A stretch of 64,000 nt of DNA. Source: LMUY01 sp964246185 (GTDB lineage Bacteria; Pseudomonadota; Alphaproteobacteria; Acetobacterales; Acetobacteraceae). Location: assembly GCA_964246185.1 (NCBI GenBank), contig CAXTPP010000002.1:7636-71635 (forward strand), given 5' to 3'. Within the stretch, counting starts at the first letter, position 1. Every line of letters begins with the position of its first letter. The translations under genes were made by a program, and so were the position numbers. The notes under the pieces were generated by a model. It did not search any database, had not been told where the DNA came from, and saw nothing but the letters and a program-made list of their open reading frames with translations. Positions 1 through 7,332 of the stretch are shown here, in pieces.

Positions 1-84
1 GACGCGATGCGGGCGCAGGATGGCTCGGGCGTGATGCTGAAGGACGATGCGCCCGCCCCCCTGCCAGCTTTGGCTCAACCCTGA
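1..84 (+). CDS. C-terminal end of an unidentified protein (partial)
   Basis: An open frame enters from the left edge and ends with TGA at 82-84, giving about 27 residues ending in LPALAQP. Codon use is GC-rich like the neighbours. Too little is left to name a family. It reads toward the tRNA-Thr gene, which lies on the other strand and whose 3' end starts 7 bp downstream. Confidence 0.5.
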   Translation, partial: DAMRAQDGSGVMLKDDAPAPLPALAQP

Positions 85-90
85 GTCATC

Positions 91-162
91 TGCCGGGTGC
101 AGGATTTGAACCCGCGACCTTCGGTTTACAAAACCGCTGCACTACCACTGTGCTAACCCGGC
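91..162 (-). tRNA. tRNA-Thr (anticodon TGT)
   Basis: The reverse complement folds as a full cloverleaf: acceptor stem GCCGGGT/ACCCGGC with discriminator A, a TAGCACAGTGGTAGTGCA D-arm, anticodon stem GGTTT/AAACC around TGT, and a T-arm with GGTTCAAATCC. CCA is not encoded. TGT reads ACA and other ACN threonine codons. Confidence 0.95.
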
Positions 163-178
163 ATATCAGTCACTCGGA

Positions 179-255
179 TGGCGCGCCCTGGTGGACTCGA
201 ACCACCGACCTTCGGATTAGAAATCCGTTGCTCTATCCAGCTGAGCTAAGGGCGC
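179..255 (-). tRNA. tRNA-Arg (anticodon TCT)
   Basis: Cloverleaf on the minus strand with acceptor stem GCGCCCT/AGGGCGC, D-loop CAGCTGGATAG, anticodon loop TTTCTAA (anticodon TCT, reading AGA/AGG) and T-arm GGTTCGAGTCC. Discriminator G and a 3' CCA are encoded (179-182). It lies 16 bp from tRNA-Thr on the same strand, so the two are probably co-transcribed. Confidence 0.96.
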
Positions 256-279
256 CCTTGGTGGCCCACCCCGGCTGCC

Positions 280-591
280 TCAGTGCGTCCAGTTCTCCGA
301 CCGGCCATATTTGAAGTTGTCGGCGTAGGCCTTCGGCTTGTGCTTGGCCGGGGCGGGCGGGATTTCCACGTCGTAGGGGATTTCGTTGGCCTTGGCATAA
401 GCCACCGCCTGCTCCTGGGTGTCGAAGCGCAGCCTGACCTGTTCGCGCGTGTCGCCGCGGCCCCACCAGCCCATCAGCGGGTCGTTGATCTCGGCCCGGC
501 TGGGAGCGAAGTCCAGCACCCAGTTCTCGGTTCCGGCGACGCCGGACTGCATGGCCGTCTTGGGACGCTGGAAAATCCGGGCGCGCATCAT
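280..591 (-). CDS. NADH-ubiquinone oxidoreductase accessory subunit, NDUFS4-like
   Basis: A 103-residue protein of the ETC complex I subunit conserved region family, the bacterial relative of the mitochondrial 18-kDa subunit NDUFS4. In Alphaproteobacteria this peripheral-arm accessory subunit is usually encoded away from the nuo operon, as here. Family features seen are the ARIFQRPKTAMQSG start, the FAPSRAEINDPLMGW block, QAVAYAKANEI and the C-terminal KPKAYADNFKYGRSENWTH. The start at 591 follows GAGGAG by 7 nt; a second ATG follows at 588. A longer frame exists upstream (to 657) but has no supporting ribosome site. It is transcribed toward the tRNA-Arg and tRNA-Thr genes. Confidence 0.93.
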   Translation of the reverse strand: MMRARIFQRPKTAMQSGVAGTENWVLDFAPSRAEINDPLMGWWGRGDTREQVRLRFDTQEQAVAYAKANEIPYDVEIPPAPAKHKPKAYADNFKYGRSENWTH

Positions 592-658
592 CGACACTCC
601 TCGTCGGCACATAGCCGGCCTTGCGATGTATGGCGCGGATTCCGCCGGGTCAATCACT

Positions 659-893
659 TCAAGCAGGGATGATGTCCGCTTGCCGTTCCAAACGTTCGAG
701 CCACCTCTCTATCCGGTCAAGCCGTATGGCGACGCTCGCGTGATGGCTTGCCTCCGTGGAGACCTGCTGCCCACCTGAATTTCCAGTGCCGTCAGCCGAT
801 GCTTGATGTCGGCCACACGGCTCGAAGCTCAGCCATGCTGGCGTCCAGCCGCCGTAAATACACCAGCATCACGGTCTCAGGCTGGTCACTCAT
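659..893 (-). pseudogene. Frameshifted small coiled-coil protein gene
   Basis: Translation from the ATG at 893 begins MSDQPETVMLVYLRRLDASM and then loses frame. A second frame continues with ADIKHRLTALEIQV and a third with RLDRIERWLERLERQAD before TGA at 659. Joined, the pieces give about 78 residues of amphipathic helix with leucine/arginine heptads. I associate this pattern with small alphaproteobacterial hypothetical proteins that have a conserved LRRLD...LTALE...RLDRIE layout (recollection, no search made). The 235-nt length is not a multiple of three, as expected for a net +1 shift. It lies next to tRNA-Pro, a common place for gene gain and decay. Confidence 0.6.
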
Positions 894-906
894 GTTGCCT
901 TTCCCA

Positions 907-983
907 TGGTCGGGGCGGCCGGACTCGAACCGGCGGCCTCCTGTACCCAAAACAGGCGCGCTACCAGGCTGCGCCACGCCCCG
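907..983 (-). tRNA. tRNA-Pro (anticodon TGG)
   Basis: Minus-strand cloverleaf: acceptor CGGGGCG/CGCCCCG, D-arm TGGCGCAGCCTGGTAGCGC, anticodon loop TTTGGGT (anticodon TGG), T-arm GGTTCGAGTCC, discriminator A and encoded CCA at 907-909. It reads CCA and, through wobble, other proline codons. Confidence 0.96.
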
Positions 984-1045
984 CCACGGCGTGGACCCTA
1001 GAAGCCGGAAGGCCCAGGAGCAAGCAGGTCACTGAACGTGCCGGG

Positions 1046-1519
1046 TCAGCCGGGGCCGAAGATGCGCTGCTGCACCTTGTCGCCGACACGGATGTGCAGC
1101 CGTGCCGCGGTGCCGGCCGCCAGCTCCAGCGTCGCGCGCACCGGGCCGCCGGACGGGATGATCGCCAGGCTCTGCGGCGTGGTGTTCTCCGCGATATGGT
1201 GGATGCTGCCGTCTGGGTTGAGGAACAGCATGTCCTCCGACACCGGGCAGTTCCGCATCCACATGGAGCTGTCCCGCACGCCGCCCCAGTCGAACAGCAT
1301 CCCGCCATCGGCCGGCACGCTGGGGCGGTACATCAGGCCGGTTTCCTGCTGCTGCGGCGTGGTGGCCATCTCAACCTGGAACTCGTGCGTTTGGCCGTCC
1401 CGGGTCACGATGGCCAGCTTCTCACGCGGCAGCTCGGGCTGCGCTGCAGTTGGGCCGGTTTGCGCCCACGCGAGGCAAGGGACCAGCGTCAAGCCAGCGA
1501 GCAGCAAGCAGCGGTTCAT
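1046..1519 (-). CDS. DUF192 family secreted protein
   Basis: A 157-residue protein with an N-terminal signal peptide (hydrophobic residues about 4-17, cleavage near AWAQ) followed by a DUF192 domain. Family hallmarks visible are the QQQETGLMYRP block, a GMLFDW segment, the MWMRN motif and a late VRATLELAAG segment. DUF192 proteins are small periplasmic or secreted beta-rich proteins without an established biochemical role. The ATG at 1519 overlaps the TGA of the upstream HDAC-like gene (ATGA), so the two are very likely translationally coupled. The gene ends about 60 bp before tRNA-Pro. Confidence 0.9.
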   Translation of the reverse strand: MNRCLLLAGLTLVPCLAWAQTGPTAAQPELPREKLAIVTRDGQTHEFQVEMATTPQQQETGLMYRPSVPADGGMLFDWGGVRDSSMWMRNCPVSEDMLFLNPDGSIHHIAENTTPQSLAIIPSGGPVRATLELAAGTAARLHIRVGDKVQQRIFGPG

Positions 1520-2646
1520 GCGGGGACGGCCTCCTGAAGCGCGCCAGCCGCGAGCTGGCGGAGTTCGGGGCGGACCGTGCCCTCCCGCGGACCGTCGCGC
1601 AAGGTGGTGAACCAGTGCTCCGGCGGGTTGCGCCCGGCGGCGCGGTTGTAGGTCAGGCCGCGCAGCACCGCCTCGGCCGCCGGCGTCGTGCGCGGGGGGA
1701 TAGGGATGCCGTTCAGCGTCGCCCACACGCCGGCCCAGCAGCGCCCCACCGTGTAGGGGTTGTAGCCGCCGCCGCCGGTCACGACCAATCGGGGCGCAAG
1801 CTGCCGCACGGCCTTGACCACGGCCCAGTGCGCGTTGTTGGACAGCGACAGGCGGGCGAGCGGGTCCTCCTCCAGCGCATCGGCGCCGCATTGCAGGAAC
1901 ACCGCGTCCGGCCGGTGCGCCGCGATCAGCGGCAGGATCGCCTCGTCCATCAACGTCCGCAGCTCCGTGTCGTTGAACCCGGCGGGCACCGGGAAATTGC
2001 GCGCCATGCCCCCTGCCCGGTCCACGGCCAAGCCGGTGTGCGGCCAGCGCCCGGCCTCGTGCACGCTGATCGTCAACACCCTGCCGTCATGGGCGAAAGC
2101 ATCCTGCACCCCGTCCCCGTGGTGGGCGTCGATGTCCAAGTAGGCGACTCGGCCCAGGCCGGCATCCAGCCAGGTCAGGATGCCGAGCACGGGGTCGTTC
2201 AGGTAGCAGAAGCCGGACGCGCGGGCCGGCCGGCCGTGATGGGTGCCGCCGCCGGGGCAGTACACGATGCCGCCGGGCAGGGTCAGCCGCGCCGCAAGCA
2301 TCACGCCGCCGGCGGAGGTCATCGGACGGCGGAAGATCTCGCGGTACACCGGGTTGCCCTCGGCGCCGATCCGGTAGCGCTCGCGGTCGGCGTCGCTGAC
2401 GGATTGGGTGTCCTCCGCCCGGCGCAGCGCGGCCACGTAGCCCGGGTCGTGGAACCGCGTGACGGCGGCGACGCTGGCCATGGGCGCCGGGACGAACACC
2501 GCCGGGTCAAGCCAGCCCATGGCCCGCACCAGGTCGGTGACGGTGGACACGCGCGGGATGGCCAGCGGGTGCTTCGGGCCATACGTGGAGCCGCGGTAGA
2601 TCTCGCTGCCGATATAGACCGGGCGCTGGCGTGGGTCGGGGAGCAT
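1516..2646 (-). CDS. Histone deacetylase family protein (AcuC-like)
   Basis: A 376-residue zinc hydrolase of the arginase/deacetylase fold. Bacterial members remove acetyl groups from proteins (AcuC deacetylates acetyl-CoA synthetase) or from small amides and polyamines. The sequence shows the catalytic di-histidine in GGGTHHGRP (about 133-139), the metal ligands Asp and His in DIDAHHGDG (171-179), a second metal Asp in QCGADALEEDP, and the GGGGYN loop before the C-terminal helices. The full-length domain looks active. Substrate cannot be read from sequence. It is first in a two-gene unit with the DUF192 gene and diverges from the retropepsin-like gene, leaving about 107 bp for two promoters. 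Confidence 0.92.
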   Translation of the reverse strand: MLPDPRQRPVYIGSEIYRGSTYGPKHPLAIPRVSTVTDLVRAMGWLDPAVFVPAPMASVAAVTRFHDPGYVAALRRAEDTQSVSDADRERYRIGAEGNPVYREIFRRPMTSAGGVMLAARLTLPGGIVYCPGGGTHHGRPARASGFCYLNDPVLGILTWLDAGLGRVAYLDIDAHHGDGVQDAFAHDGRVLTISVHEAGRWPHTGLAVDRAGGMARNFPVPAGFNDTELRTLMDEAILPLIAAHRPDAVFLQCGADALEEDPLARLSLSNNAHWAVVKAVRQLAPRLVVTGGGGYNPYTVGRCWAGVWATLNGIPIPPRTTPAAEAVLRGLTYNRAAGRNPPEHWFTTLRDGPREGTVRPELRQLAAGALQEAVPA

Positions 2647-2753
2647 CGCTAGCGAATTAGGGTGCGAAGCTGGGATGCGCCAGGCGAGGATATGTCAGGC
2701 TGGCATCCGGATCGGGATAGGCATTTGCCTGGGGCCTGGATAGGTTGGCAAGC

Positions 2754-3698
2754 GTGTGGCGCATCCTTCCCCTTCTCCTCCTGGCAGCCTGCTCGGACGG
2801 GACGGCTGGCACCTGCCAGCTCCAGAAGGTGGCCGATCTGCCGGTGGTGATCAAAAACGGCGGGATGCTGGTCACGGGCAAGCTGAACGGCGTGGACACG
2901 CAACTGACGATCGACACCGGGGCGGGTAGCTCCGCCGTCAGCGCCAAGACCGTGAAAGCCCTGGGCCTGCACCGCATCGAGGAGGCTGAGACCCGGCACA
3001 CCCGCAGGGGCGGCGTCGTCACCAGCGAGGACTTCGCCGTGAACCGGATCGCCGGCGTGGCTGGCGAAGTCGAGGTCTTCGACGTCCCTGTCCAACTGCA
3101 GCTGGGCGGAGCAAGCAGCCGCCGCCGGATGACGGTGTTCCCGCTCGATGGGATCAACGCGCTGATCGGCACGGACGTGCTGCGCAACTACGACGTCGAG
3201 CTCGACCTGCCCGCGCACCGGATTCGGTTATGGAACGCTCCCGGCTGCGGCTCCGCGGACATCCCGTGGACCGGCCAGCGCATCGAAATGCCGATCCAGG
3301 TGACGGACTCGGGTTCGATCCGCCTCGATGTCGCCATCGACAGCAAGCCGTTCGTCGGAGTCCTGGACAGTGGCGCCGGGATCACGATGATGACTCCCGA
3401 GACGGCCCGGAGCTTGGGCGTCGATCCGGCGGCTTTGGCCGATGACCCAAGCGTGCGTGTCCGCGGCATCGCCGGAGATGTGTTCGCCGTGCACATGCAC
3501 CGCTTCGACACGCTGCGGGTCGGCGGCGAGCGGATCACCAAGCCCATGCTCGGCGTGTCGGAAGCGCCGTTGGCGATGCCGGGCAATCTGCTGCTGGGCA
3601 TCGCCTTCCTGAACGGCCAGCGGACGTGGATCGCCTACCGCACCGGGCGGCTGTTCATCCAGCCCGTCACGCCCGCTGCGGCATCCCCTCCGGCGTGA
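2754..3698 (+). CDS. Retropepsin-like aspartic protease, lipoprotein, two active-site motifs
   Basis: About 314 residues. A hydrophobic start and LLLLAAC lipobox suggest a lipid-anchored periplasmic protein with the modified Cys near residue 13. Two retropepsin-type halves follow: the first has LTIDTGAG with a later IGTDVLRNY, the second has VLDSGAG with a later LLGIAFL. DTG/DSG plus a hydrophobic-Gly motif is the signature of pepsin-clan aspartic proteases. Retropepsins normally dimerise, so one chain with two motifs suggests a single-chain active site. The GTG at 2754 is preferred because AGG lies about 9 nt upstream; a TTG at 2745 would add three residues but sits directly on that AGG. The 3' end overlaps the convergent PrpB-like gene by 32 bp. 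Confidence 0.88.
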   Translation: MWRILPLLLLAACSDGTAGTCQLQKVADLPVVIKNGGMLVTGKLNGVDTQLTIDTGAGSSAVSAKTVKALGLHRIEEAETRHTRRGGVVTSEDFAVNRIAGVAGEVEVFDVPVQLQLGGASSRRRMTVFPLDGINALIGTDVLRNYDVELDLPAHRIRLWNAPGCGSADIPWTGQRIEMPIQVTDSGSIRLDVAIDSKPFVGVLDSGAGITMMTPETARSLGVDPAALADDPSVRVRGIAGDVFAVHMHRFDTLRVGGERITKPMLGVSEAPLAMPGNLLLGIAFLNGQRTWIAYRTGRLFIQPVTPAAASPPA

Positions 3699-4605
3699 CC
3701 GTCGCCACCAGCGAGGCGTCCAGCCGCTCGTAACCGTGATAGTCGATCGCCTCGTACAGCTCCTTGCGGGTCTGCATCCGGCCGATCTCGTTGTGCGTGC
3801 CGCCATCCCGCGCGATGGCGGCGTACAGCTCCGCCTGCGCCTTGGCGGCGACCCGCATCGAGCTTACGGGCCAGATCACGATGCGGTAGCCCATCGCCTC
3901 GAACTCGGCGGCGGTGAAGAACGGCGTCTGGCCGAACTCCGTCATGTTGGCCAGCAGCGGGACGCCCCCGGCTTGAAAAGATCCCATCCGGCGGGCGAAC
4001 TCGCGGAACATCTCGGCGTCGTGCAGCGCCTCGGGGAAGATCGCGTCCGCCCCAGCTTCGACGAACAGCTTGGCGCGCGCCACCGCCCCGTCCAGCCCCT
4101 CGCTCGCCGCGGCGTCGGTGCGGGCCAGCACCATCAGATGGCGGCGGGCGCGGGCGCAGGCGGCGACCTTGGCGGCCATGTCTCGCGGGTCGGCCAGCTT
4201 CTTGTCGTTCAGGTGGCCGCACTTCTTGGGCAGCAGCTGGTCCTCGATGTGCACCGCCGCCGCCCCGGAATCCTCGAAGCAGCGCACCATGTGCATGCAG
4301 TTCAGCGCCTCGCCGTAGCCGGTGTCGCCATCCACCAGCACCGGCAGGCCGGAGGCGCGGGTCAGCTGGCGGATGAAGAAGCACACCTCGTCCACGGTGA
4401 TGACGCCAAGGTCCGGCAGGCCCATGGACGCGGTCATTGCGGCACCGGACAAGTACAGGGCCTCGAACCCGGCCGCCTTGGCCTGCAACGCCGCCATGCC
4501 GTTGTGCGCGCCGGGCATCTGCAGGATGCCGGGCCGCGCCAGCAGCGCCCGCAGGCGGTCCCCGGCGGGCGCTTGCGGCAGGTCGGCGGCGACGAGGTAG
4601 GTCAT
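3667..4605 (-). CDS. Isocitrate lyase/PEP mutase family enzyme, methylisocitrate lyase-like
   Basis: A 312-residue alpha/beta-barrel enzyme of the ICL/PEPM superfamily. Visible motifs are the substrate loop GAHNGMAALQAKAAGF (about 32-47), the Mg-binding DGDTGYG (92-98), the catalytic-loop KKCGH (127-131) and a later NMTEFG. These fit 2-methylisocitrate lyase (PrpB) best. That enzyme splits methylisocitrate to pyruvate and succinate, while paralogs cleave dimethylmalate or oxaloacetate. No methylcitrate synthase or dehydratase gene is adjacent, so the substrate stays open. The ATG at 4605 has GGAG 6 nt upstream; an upstream in-frame ATG at 4659 lacks a site. It converges on and overlaps the retropepsin-like gene. 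Confidence 0.88.
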   Translation of the reverse strand: MTYLVAADLPQAPAGDRLRALLARPGILQMPGAHNGMAALQAKAAGFEALYLSGAAMTASMGLPDLGVITVDEVCFFIRQLTRASGLPVLVDGDTGYGEALNCMHMVRCFEDSGAAAVHIEDQLLPKKCGHLNDKKLADPRDMAAKVAACARARRHLMVLARTDAAASEGLDGAVARAKLFVEAGADAIFPEALHDAEMFREFARRMGSFQAGGVPLLANMTEFGQTPFFTAAEFEAMGYRIVIWPVSSMRVAAKAQAELYAAIARDGGTHNEIGRMQTRKELYEAIDYHGYERLDASLVATVTPEGMPQRA

Positions 4606-5694
4606 GGCAGGCTCCGGCTCGGGTCGGCTGGTGATATCGCGTGGGCATGGCGGCGGCAAACCGGCCTATGCTCCTGGTCAAGTCCCGCCTTGGAGCCTCG
4701 TCAGGCAATGGGCGGAATAGGGCGATTTGCGGCACTGGCCGGGCATGAAGCTGTGCCAAGCAAGAACACAGTGGCGGCTATCGTTCTGCATGGCCACTCC
4801 CAATGTGTTCCTGTTTCGTGCTACAACTGTCCATTGTCCTGGATAAGGTCACTGTGCATGGGGTGGGAAGATCAAGGACGGCAGGAGCATGGCCATTTCG
4901 GCCATGGGACAGGGTCTGCAGCCGCCACTGACATCGGCAACCTTCAAGACCGCATCGGTTGGACCGCTCCCGCCTTTCTTATGCGAATGCCACGCAAGGA
5001 TTAGCACACTGGAGCCGCCACGTTCGATGGGCAGCAAACCCAGCGGCCGCCAAAAGCCATGGTGGCTTGGATTGGCGCGCGCTCGCTGAACTCGGCGCAC
5101 CTGGCTGATGCGATGCTGGACATTGGGCTGAACAAACGGTCCGGGGTCTTGAGGGATGCCGCTGACCGAGGAGACAGCTACACCCCGTCGGCAGGCAATC
5201 GTGTCTATGCGCAATTGGCGACCAACACAGCTATAGATGCCGACTCAGGGAACACTGCCGCCGCGGTAGCGTCTCAGAAAGATTATGTTGCCAACAGTCC
5301 TGAGCAGTGCGCTGGACAAGCCTCGGTTGGCATGGGGGGATGCGTGCTTCTGGTCCAGCAAGCGACCAGCGCACCTCGGTCAACCCGTTGGCAGCCCGGT
5401 AAGATGGACGCTGGATGCGCGGCTGCCCTGGTTCTCGACCGCGACGCTCTTCTTTGGACGATGGGGAACGGCTACATCCACACCGTCAAACGCCAACCTC
5501 GCTGACGACCATCTTGTTGGCACTCTTTCTCGCTTTCTGACCTAAGCCAGCCTGCACCGCAGCAACTATACCTGGCTCCACTGCTTCGCCGCCCATGGCA
5601 GCTTGGGGCACGTGCAGTCAGGGGCTAAGATAGCCTCCCGGTTGCACGCCGGGTGGCATTGCGGGACATTGCCCGTTTACGGAGAGACTGCCCA
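4606..5694. other. About 1.1 kb without a convincing gene
   Basis: No open frame here has a recognisable domain or good start. The interval is visibly less GC-rich than its flanks. It contains a small inverted repeat, CATGGCC-N5-GGCCATG, near 4888-4906. One plus-strand frame at 5285-5545 (86 codons, ending DDHLVGTLSRFLT) has fairly gene-like codons but no identifiable family or ribosome site, and it could be the tail of a decayed gene. The last 50 bp hold the ribosome site of the CoxG-like gene. Confidence 0.5.
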
Positions 5695-6333
5695 ATGGAC
5701 ATGGTAGGCGAGCGGCGCATCCCGGCACCGCGGCAACGGGTGTGGGAAGCGCTGAACGACACGGCGGTGCTCAAATCGTCCATCCCCGGCTGCAAGACCC
5801 TGGAGCGGCTGTCGGACAGCGACCTGCGCGCTACGGCGGCGGTGAAGATCGGCCCGATCGCAGCGCAGTTCACCGGCAAGGTGCAGCTGCTGGACCTGGA
5901 CCCGCCCAATTCCTACCGTATCGCCGGCGAAGGCCAGGGCGGCGTGGCGGGCTTCGCCAACGGCGGCGCGACCGTGAGCCTGTCCGACGACGGCCAGTTC
6001 ACCTTGCTGCACTACGAGGTCAAGGCGCAGGTCGGTGGCAAGATCGCCCAGCTCGGCGCGCGGCTGATCGACGCCACGGCCAAGCAGATGGCGGACCAGT
6101 TCTTCGACCGGTTCAGCGCCGAAGTGGCCGGCCCGGCTGAGGTCGCGGCGGATGGCATGTTGGCCGGCGGCGTGGGCTTGTTGACGCAACCGCCGGGTCC
6201 GCAGGCGCCGGCGGTGATCAACATGCTGTCGATGATTCCAAAGGAGCCGTATGGCTACCCTCGCATCTTCTGGATCGGCAGCGCGGTGTTCCTGGTGATC
6301 TTCGTCATGATCTTCGGCAGCTACGTCTTTTGA
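5695..6333 (+). CDS. CoxG family SRPBCC protein with C-terminal membrane anchor
   Basis: A 212-residue member of the carbon monoxide dehydrogenase subunit G family. Residues 1-150 form the SRPBCC ligand-binding fold, seen in GERRIPAPRQRVWEALND, the SIPGCKTLE block and the AQFTGKVQLLDLDPPNSY strand. The last 25 residues form one transmembrane helix. CoxG in CO oxidisers recruits the dehydrogenase to the membrane, but many paralogs occur without cox structural genes and have no settled role. No CO dehydrogenase genes are seen here. The ATG at 5695 follows GGAGAG by 8 nt. The TGA overlaps the TTG start of the MoxR gene (TTGA), so the two are probably co-translated. Confidence 0.87.
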   Translation: MDMVGERRIPAPRQRVWEALNDTAVLKSSIPGCKTLERLSDSDLRATAAVKIGPIAAQFTGKVQLLDLDPPNSYRIAGEGQGGVAGFANGGATVSLSDDGQFTLLHYEVKAQVGGKIAQLGARLIDATAKQMADQFFDRFSAEVAGPAEVAADGMLAGGVGLLTQPPGPQAPAVINMLSMIPKEPYGYPRIFWIGSAVFLVIFVMIFGSYVF

Positions 6334-7223
6334 CGTTGCCCACCTTGACATTGCCGGCCACGGTGGACGACACCGCCGCCCTGCTCGCAGGGCAGGGCTA
6401 CGTGGCGGACCGCGCCTTGGCCACCACCGTATACCTGGCCCTCGCCATGGCCCGGCCATTGCTGCTGGAAGGCGAACCCGGCACCGGCAAGACCGAGATC
6501 GCACGCGTGCTGGCCGCCGGACTGGGCCGGCGGCTGGTGCGGCTGCAATGCTACGACGGCATGGACCTCTCGGCCGCGGCCTATGAGTGGGACCGCGCCC
6601 GCCAGCTGCTGGCGATCCGCCTGGCCGAGGCACAGGGCAACATCGCGGCCCTGGCACGGGACATCTACGCCCGTGAGTTCCTGCAAGCCCGCCCGCTGCT
6701 CTCCGCCATCGACCCCGACCTGCCGCCGGCCGTGCTGCTGATCGACGAGCTGGACCGCGCCGACGAGCCGTTCGAGGCGTTCCTGCTGGAGCTGCTGGCG
6801 GACTTCCAGATTACCGTGCCGGAATACGGCACCATCCGCGCCGCGACGCCGCCAGTGGTGATCCTGACATCCAACCGCACCCGCGAGGTGCACGACGCGA
6901 TCCGGCGGCGCTGCCTTTACCAATGGGTGGATTACCCAAATGCGGAACGGGAACGTGCCATCCTGCGCAGCCGCGCCCCGCACCTGCCGGAGCGGCTATC
7001 GGCCCAGGTGGTGGCATTCGTACAGCAGGTGCGTGGGGCAGAGCTGTTCAAGCTGCCCGGCGTCGCGGAGACGATCGAGTGGTCCCACGCGCTGGCATAC
7101 ATGAACCAGGTCGAGCTGACCCCGGCAGCGGTGGACGCGACGCTCGGGGTGCTGCTGAAGTACCAGGACGATCTGGCGAAGGTGCGGGGGGAGATGGCGG
7201 CGGCGATGATGGCCGCAGGATAG
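6330..7223 (+). CDS. MoxR family AAA+ ATPase (CoxD-like)
   Basis: A 297-residue AAA+ ATPase. Walker A GEPGTGKT lies at about 48-55, Walker B in AVLLIDELDRAD, and sensor 1 in VVILTSNRTREVHDAI. MoxR ATPases act as chaperones for assembly or metal insertion, usually with a VWA-domain partner (CoxE for CoxD). No VWA gene follows here; the next gene is on the other strand. The likely start is the TTG at 6330 overlapping the preceding stop; TTG codons at 6336 and 6345 are alternatives. Pairing with a CoxG-like gene mirrors cox cluster order, so the two may be a detached module for maturing another enzyme. Confidence 0.9.
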   Translation: MTLPTLTLPATVDDTAALLAGQGYVADRALATTVYLALAMARPLLLEGEPGTGKTEIARVLAAGLGRRLVRLQCYDGMDLSAAAYEWDRARQLLAIRLAEAQGNIAALARDIYAREFLQARPLLSAIDPDLPPAVLLIDELDRADEPFEAFLLELLADFQITVPEYGTIRAATPPVVILTSNRTREVHDAIRRRCLYQWVDYPNAERERAILRSRAPHLPERLSAQVVAFVQQVRGAELFKLPGVAETIEWSHALAYMNQVELTPAAVDATLGVLLKYQDDLAKVRGEMAAAMMAAG

Positions 7224-7238
7224 ACCGGGGCTCCTCTT

Positions 7239-7281
7239 CTGAAGGTTCCAATCGCTCGAAGCAGGCGATTGGAACCTTCAG
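7239..7281. terminator. Perfect 17-bp inverted repeat between convergent genes
   Basis: The arm CTGAAGGTTCCAATCGC (7239-7255) is repeated exactly in reverse complement at 7265-7281 around a 9-nt loop. It lies 16 bp after the moxR stop and about 50 bp from the stop of the convergent alcohol dehydrogenase gene, so it can act as a two-way terminator. There is no clear U-run. Part of the arm (AAGGTTCC-AT-GC) recurs in a palindrome at about 40338-40376, which suggests a dispersed repeat. Confidence 0.6.
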
Positions 7282-7332
7282 CCGTTTCCGCCCTGAACCC
7301 GCTGAGGGACAGCCGTGCCTCAGCGCACTGGT

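Noticed and set aside
1450..2652. 400-codon plus-strand open frame opposite the HDAC-like gene
   Set aside because: It is the antisense shadow of a well-supported zinc deacetylase with intact motifs; its product is low-complexity Arg/Gly/Ala/His as expected from GC-rich antisense.
4849..5214. 121-codon minus-strand frame in the gene-poor interval
   Set aside because: Composition and start lack support; no recognisable family.
5059..5505. 148-codon plus-strand frame in the gene-poor interval
   Set aside because: No domain, no ribosome site, and a competing frame overlaps it; noted only as part of the unexplained interval.
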